This document shows, piece after piece, positions 60,347-64,000 of a stretch of 64,000 bases of DNA. Numbering within the stretch: position 1 is the first letter of the stretch; each line of letters begins with the position of its first letter. This DNA is from Candidatus Alloclostridium intestinigallinarum (lineage in GTDB: Bacteria; Bacillota; Clostridia; Christensenellales; UBA3700): NCBI GenBank assembly GCA_904382605.1, contig CAJFJA010000002.1:186001-250000 (forward strand), given 5' to 3'. The notes below the pieces were generated by a model, which saw only the letters and a program-made list of their open reading frames with translations, was not told where the DNA came from and ran no database searches. The position numbers were made by a program, and so were the translations under genes.

Positions 60347-60375
60347 TTGCATTTTCCCGCGCGATATTGTAAGAT
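60347..60375 (+). promoter_or_regulatory. SigA promoter of purB
   Basis: TTGCAT (60347-60352), 17 bp and TAAGAT (60370-60375), about 30 bases before the purB ATG, which has a GAGGTG ribosome site. Confidence 0.7.
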
Positions 60376-60405
60376 ATACGCAGGAAATTTACGAGGTGAA
60401 AATAT

Positions 60406-61833
60406 ATGGCAACTTATACCGATCCGTTGACAACACGTTACGCAACCAAGCCCATGCTTGAAAATTTCAGTGAAGAACACCGCATGGTACTCTGGCGCAA
60501 GCTGTGGATAGCTCTTGCCGAAAGCGAAAAGGAGCTGGGACTGAATATTACCGACGAACAGATTGCACAGATGAAGGAGCACGTTTCCGACATCAACTTC
60601 GACGTGGCACGGGCAAGGGAAAAAGTCGTGCGCCACGACGTTATGGCTTACGTCTACGCCTACGGTCAGCAATGTCCCGCGGCTATGCCCATAATCCATC
60701 TGGGCGCAACCAGCTGTTACGTTACGGACAATTCCGACGCCATAATATATCACGACGGACTTGTAATGCTGCGCAAAAAGGTGATAAACGTTATCAATGC
60801 GCTCTCCAAATTCGCCGAGAAATATGCGGGTCTGCCTACGCTCGGATTTACGCATCTTCAGCCCGCGCAGCTGGTGACGGTGGGAAAAAGGGCAAGCCTG
60901 TGGATTCAGGACCTGATGCTCGATCTTGAAAACCTCGACCATGCGATAGAAAACACCCGTCTGCGCGGCGCCAAAGGCACAACGGGTACGCAGGCAAGTT
61001 TCCTGCAGCTGTTCGACGGCGACCACGAAAAGGTGAAACAGCTTGATAAAATGGTCGTCGAAAAGATGGGGTTCAAGAACAAATTCGCTCTTTCCGGACA
61101 AACATATACCCGCAAATACGATTACAATATTCTGAGCGTTCTTTCGCAAATCGCCCAGAGCGCTTATAAATTCGGCAACGACATTCGCCTGCTCCAGAAT
61201 ATGAAGGAGATAGAAGAGCCGTTTGAAAAGTCCCAGATAGGTTCTTCGGCAATGGCGTACAAACGCAATCCTATGCGCAGCGAGCGCATTTGCTCCCTTG
61301 CGCGCTACGCCGTGTCCCTGCCCGTGAACGCGGCGGTCACCGCCGGTACACAGTGGCTGGAACGCACCCTCGACGATTCCGCTAACCGCAGACTCGTTAT
61401 GGCGCAGACGTTCCTTTCCCTTGACGCGATTCTTGAACTGTATCTCAACGTTGCAGACGGGCTTGTCGTTTACGAAAAGACGATAAGAAAACACATTATG
61501 GCTGAACTGCCGTTTATGTCGACGGAAGTCATTCTTATGGAATGCGTAAAAGCGGGCGGCGACAGGCAGGAACTGCACGAGCTTATCCGCGAACATTCTA
61601 TGGACGCGGCTCGCGTCGTGAAGGAGCAGGGCGGCGACAATGACCTTATCGACCGTATCAAGGCAGACCCCGCGTTCGACGCCATCAAAGAAAGAATCGA
61701 CGGTTTGCTTGCACCCGAAAACTTTATCGGAAGGGCGAAGGAACAAACCCTCGAATATCTGCGCGACGAGGTAAAACCCTTGCTTGAAAAGAACAAGGAC
61801 TGCCTTGGCGCGACTTCGCATATATCCGTTTGA
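60406..61833 (+). CDS. purB: Adenylosuccinate lyase
   Basis: PurB acts twice in purine synthesis (SAICAR to AICAR, adenylosuccinate to AMP). The 475 residues include HLGATSCYVTDNSD (catalytic region, about 101-114), GFTHLQPAQLVTVGKRASLW, the family signature GSSAMAYKRNPMRSE (about 279-293) and QWLERTLDDSANRR. The length fits the longer form seen in many Clostridia and eukaryotes. It is monocistronic, with a promoter and a weak terminator. Confidence 0.97.
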   Translation: MATYTDPLTTRYATKPMLENFSEEHRMVLWRKLWIALAESEKELGLNITDEQIAQMKEHVSDINFDVARAREKVVRHDVMAYVYAYGQQCPAAMPIIHLGATSCYVTDNSDAIIYHDGLVMLRKKVINVINALSKFAEKYAGLPTLGFTHLQPAQLVTVGKRASLWIQDLMLDLENLDHAIENTRLRGAKGTTGTQASFLQLFDGDHEKVKQLDKMVVEKMGFKNKFALSGQTYTRKYDYNILSVLSQIAQSAYKFGNDIRLLQNMKEIEEPFEKSQIGSSAMAYKRNPMRSERICSLARYAVSLPVNAAVTAGTQWLERTLDDSANRRLVMAQTFLSLDAILELYLNVADGLVVYEKTIRKHIMAELPFMSTEVILMECVKAGGDRQELHELIREHSMDAARVVKEQGGDNDLIDRIKADPAFDAIKERIDGLLAPENFIGRAKEQTLEYLRDEVKPLLEKNKDCLGATSHISV

Positions 61834-61862
61834 TGATATCGTCAATTTGCAAACGTTAACGC

Positions 61863-61888
61863 AAGCGGTCTTTACAGGCCGCTTTATT
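61863..61888 (+). terminator. Terminator after purB
   Basis: AAGCGGTC (61863-61870) pairs with GGCCGCTT (61877-61884, one G-U) around TTTACA, followed by TATTATTT. The U-run is interrupted. Confidence 0.65.
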
Positions 61889-61917
61889 ATTTGAAAATTG
61901 CTGCAACTCCGCCGCAA

Positions 61918-61956
61918 TTCGCACTTTTTTATTACACATTGTAATAAAACTGCGAA
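61918..61956 (+). promoter_or_regulatory. Nested inverted repeat upstream of the alcohol dehydrogenase
   Basis: Perfect 8-bp arms TTTATTAC (61928-61935) and GTAATAAA (61941-61948) lie 5 bases apart, flanked by outer arms TTCGCA (61918-61923) and TGCGAA (61951-61956). The site is about 60 bases upstream of the adh -35. It is not followed by a T-run. It could be an operator for a redox or alcohol regulator; it does not match the Rex consensus. Confidence 0.5.
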
Positions 61957-62013
61957 ATATGTAAAGCGGGAAAAATAATATTGCAAATTAAGTAAAATTT
62001 TGATAATTGGGTA

Positions 62014-62042
62014 TTGATATTTATCCGAAAAAGTGGTATATT
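62014..62042 (+). promoter_or_regulatory. SigA promoter of the alcohol dehydrogenase with extended -10
   Basis: TTGATA (62014-62019), 17 bp and TATATT (62037-62042) with TGG in front. The start is expected near 62049, giving a leader of about 32 bases with GGAGGT. Confidence 0.82.
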
Positions 62043-62080
62043 ATGTTTGATAAAAATATAACAAACTACGGAGGTAAACT

Positions 62081-63292
62081 ATGGGACGTTTTACTTTGCC
62101 TCGCGATCTCTATCACGGCGAGAACGCTCTGGCAGAACTTTCCAACCTTAAAGGCAAACGCGCCGTTCTCGTTCTGGGCGGCGGAAGCATGAAAAGATTC
62201 GGCTTTGTAGACAAAGCGGTCGGCTACCTCAACCAAGCAGGTATGGACGTTAAACTTATCGAGAACGTCGAGCCCGATCCTTCCGTCGAAACTGTTATGA
62301 GGGGCGCGGAGATAATGCGCGAATTCGAGCCTGACTGGATTGTCGCTATGGGCGGCGGTTCACCTATTGATGCCGCCAAGGCTATGTGGGTGTTCTATGA
62401 ATATCCCGACACCAGTTTTGACGACATTATCCAGCCTTTCTCTTTCCCTACGCTGCGTACCAAGGCTAAATTCTGCGCTATCCCTTCCACATCCGGTACG
62501 GCTACCGAAGTTACCGCGTTCTCGGTTATTACCGACTATCACAAGGGCATAAAGTATCCTCTGGCTGACTTCAACATTACCCCCGACGTCGCCATCGTGG
62601 ATCCCGCTCTTGCCGAAACCATGCCTCCCAAGCTGACTGCCCATACCGGCATGGACGCAATGACCCATGCTGTAGAGGCTTACGTTTCCACGCTTCACTG
62701 CAATTACACCGATCCGCTCGCGCTGTGGGCAATCAAGATGATTGCTTCCGACCTGAAGAATTCCTATGAAGGCGACATGGAAGCGCGCAAGAATATGCAC
62801 GACGCACAGTGCCTGGCGGGTATGGCGTTCTCCAATGCGCTCCTGGGTATCGTTCACTCCATGGCGCACAAGACGGGTGCGGCTTACAGCGGCGGACATA
62901 TTATCCACGGCTGCGCAAACGCAATGTATCTGCCTAAGGTCATCGCTTACAACGCAAAGGTGCCGGAAGCAGCTGAGAGATATGCGGAAATCGCAAAATT
63001 CCTGCATCTTGAAGGCAACGGCACGGAAGAACTCGTCAAAGCGCTCATTCAGATGCTGCGCGACATGAACGATCAGCTGAATATTCCCCAGGCAATCAAG
63101 TACTACGGCGAAGGCGGCGTGAAAGCCGACGCTTCCATCATTGACGAAAAGGAATTCCTCGCAAAGCTTCCCGAAGTTGCAAAGAACGCTATCGGCGACG
63201 CCTGCACGGGATCCAATCCCCGTCAACCTTCCCAGGAAGAAATGGAAAAGCTCCTGCTTGCCGTTTACTACGACAAGGAAATCGACTTCTGA
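62081..63292 (+). CDS. Iron-containing alcohol dehydrogenase
   Basis: This is an NAD(P)H-dependent alcohol/aldehyde reductase of the group III family, probably fermentative. The 403 residues have the nucleotide motif GGGSPIDAAKAMWV (about 96-109), SGTATEVTAFSVITD, GMDAMTHAVEAYVST with the Asp and His metal ligands, and HSMAHKTGAAYSGGHIIHGCANA with the two further His. Codons are strongly biased, like those of the ribosomal genes, suggesting high expression. The substrate (butanal, ethanal or a diol) cannot be told. Confidence 0.93.
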   Translation: MGRFTLPRDLYHGENALAELSNLKGKRAVLVLGGGSMKRFGFVDKAVGYLNQAGMDVKLIENVEPDPSVETVMRGAEIMREFEPDWIVAMGGGSPIDAAKAMWVFYEYPDTSFDDIIQPFSFPTLRTKAKFCAIPSTSGTATEVTAFSVITDYHKGIKYPLADFNITPDVAIVDPALAETMPPKLTAHTGMDAMTHAVEAYVSTLHCNYTDPLALWAIKMIASDLKNSYEGDMEARKNMHDAQCLAGMAFSNALLGIVHSMAHKTGAAYSGGHIIHGCANAMYLPKVIAYNAKVPEAAERYAEIAKFLHLEGNGTEELVKALIQMLRDMNDQLNIPQAIKYYGEGGVKADASIIDEKEFLAKLPEVAKNAIGDACTGSNPRQPSQEEMEKLLLAVYYDKEIDF

Positions 63293-63316
63293 TCAGATTA
63301 TTTTACAAACTGAATG

Positions 63317-63342
63317 GGCGGCGCACAATGCGCCGCCTTTTT
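63317..63342 (+). terminator. Rho-independent terminator after the alcohol dehydrogenase
   Basis: GGCGGCGC (63317-63324) pairs perfectly with GCGCCGCC (63330-63337) around ACAAT, followed by TTTTT. Confidence 0.95.
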
Positions 63343-63446
63343 GATATATCTGTCATATCGGTTGTAATCATATAGCGATTTCTCCGCTTAATTTTTATTT
63401 TTTCGGCAATAATTACATTGCAAAACAATTAAACGGAGGTAATATC

Positions 63447-64000
63447 GTGAATCCTTTCAAAGAAAAACCCGCAAAAATTCAATCGCTGTTTACCGACAGA
63501 GAAAAGAATTATACCAAACCGTATAACAAACATGAAGTTAATCCGTATACCAGAACAAGGATTATACTTATGAATGGTACGGAATTTGAAGCCAACTGGT
63601 TCTGCCACCAGGCGGCACGCCACACAAACAATACCGATTTGCGACGCGAAATGGCGGCAAAAAGAATGCAGGAAAAGAATCAGCAGCTGGATATATCACT
63701 GTTGAAACCGGAAGATGAAAGTCAGCTTGAACATACGATAGGGTATGAACAGCTTGCGGTAGACCTTACGGCGGAACTTGCCAAGCGCGAAAAAGACTTT
63801 TACGTCAAAAAAGCTCTCGATTTTGCGCTTTTGGAAGATTTTGACCACTTGTACCGCTACGCCGATTTGCTGGAAATGCGTGAAGGAGTGCTTGCCGAAC
63901 AATTGGTAGGAAAATATACCGAAGTCATGCCCGGACGTCCTACCGTAGCGCACCACCGCCATCCGATGGATAACGTCCGCCGCCCCATAAACTCGAAGTC
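63447..64000 (+). CDS. Ferritin-like protein of unknown function (3' end cut by window)
   Basis: From GTG 63447 (GGAGGT 7 bases upstream) the frame stays open to the window edge, giving at least 184 residues. I do not recognise the family. Visible features are a basic N-terminus, GTEFEANWFCHQAARHTNN (about 44-62), a helical LEHTIGYEQLAVDLTAELAKRE, and ALDFALLEDFDHLYRYADLLE with an ExxDH pattern, then THH-like VAHHRHPMDN. Paired Glu/His in long helices recall ferritin-like diiron proteins. This is inference from spacing only. Confidence 0.6.
   Translation, partial: MNPFKEKPAKIQSLFTDREKNYTKPYNKHEVNPYTRTRIILMNGTEFEANWFCHQAARHTNNTDLRREMAAKRMQEKNQQLDISLLKPEDESQLEHTIGYEQLAVDLTAELAKREKDFYVKKALDFALLEDFDHLYRYADLLEMREGVLAEQLVGKYTEVMPGRPTVAHHRHPMDNVRRPINSK

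Noticed and set aside
59485..61986. An 833-codon open frame on the minus strand across spoIVB and purB
   Set aside because: It is antisense to two clear genes, has no family motifs and reads as Arg/His/Tyr-rich shadow sequence. Codon bias of the + strand genes explains its length.
1..64000. CRISPR arrays, insertion sequences, prophage genes, tRNA or rRNA genes
   Set aside because: None seen: no regular spaced repeats, no transposase or integrase motifs, and no clover-leaf or rRNA sequences. The window is a continuous core-genome region.

Overview
The window is about 64 kb of a spore-forming, low-GC-lineage Firmicute, most likely an uncultured member of the Clostridia, with a fairly balanced base composition. 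The assignment rests on gene order and content. A division cluster (murD-ftsW-murA-ftsQ-ftsA-like-ftsZ) runs directly into spoIIGA-sigE-sigG-ymxH. There is an unsplit sigK and a complete spoIIIAA-AH operon. The argR-recN-spoIVB block and the rseP-ispG-(polC locus)-rimP-nusA-rnpM-ylxQ-infB-rbfA-nrnA-truB-ribF block are also present. Every gene that I can support lies on the + strand. I cannot name the species.

Layout: (1) 1-7.1 kb holds cell wall and division genes. murG is missing from its usual place, the FtsA homologue is very divergent, and a terminator followed by a consensus promoter separates ftsQ from the ftsA-like/ftsZ unit. (2) 7.2-11.7 kb holds the sporulation regulators SpoIIGA, pro-SigE, SigG and SigK, with YmxH, NrdR and RNase P RNA (rnpB). 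(3) 11.9-19.2 kb is a single 7.4-kb gene for a membrane cyclic beta-glucan-synthase-like protein (GT84-like, glycoamylase-like and GH94 regions). (4) 19.2-24.1 kb holds rarA behind a signal-rich intergenic region with a G9 tract, then an ABC exporter, ruvX and a DUF1292 gene. (5) 24.2-33.9 kb holds translation genes (rpsB, tsf, pyrH, frr) and undecaprenyl/phospholipid/MEP-pathway genes (uppS, cdsA, dxr, rseP, ispG). It ends in a PolC-like protein that keeps the exonuclease but has no polymerase. (6) 33.9-44.3 kb holds the rimP-nusA-infB translation/transcription operon through ribF, then an endonuclease-IV-like gene, pepP and efp. (7) 44.4-49.1 kb holds a short DUF454 gene and the spoIIIA operon behind a SigE-type promoter. 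(8) 49.2-60.3 kb holds asp23-like, nusB, folD, xseAB, ispA, a small membrane gene, dxs, tlyA, nadK, argR, recN and spoIVB. spo0A does not follow spoIVB. (9) 60.4-64 kb holds purB, an iron-containing alcohol dehydrogenase and a truncated ferritin-like gene of unknown function.

The genes fit together as a growth/division core wired into endospore formation. SpoIIGA would activate pro-SigE, SigE would transcribe spoIIIA, the SpoIIIA channel supports SigG, and SpoIVB (SigG-dependent in Bacillus) triggers pro-SigK processing. A Spo0A box before spoIIGA, a SigG-type promoter before sigG and a SigE-type promoter before spoIIIAA can be read directly. Isoprenoid supply (dxs, dxr, ispG, ispA, uppS) feeds the peptidoglycan lipid carrier.

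Regulatory style: eleven SigA-type promoters that I could align all have exactly 17-bp spacers, and five of them carry a TGn extended -10. I chose them partly on spacing, so the uniformity is biased. At least three (ftsA-like, rarA, nadK), plus the SigE-type promoter of spoIIIAA, place the predicted transcription start within about 0-3 bases of the start codon with no Shine-Dalgarno, which suggests leaderless mRNAs.

The most unusual items are the PolC-derived exonuclease at the polC locus, the leaderless promoter set, the G9 tract inside a promoter spacer upstream of rarA, the degenerate FtsA, the terminator whose 3' arm is the ymxH ribosome binding site, and the GNRA-capped hairpins before uppS and rimP. 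All functional calls come from reading motifs and gene order; no database search was run.
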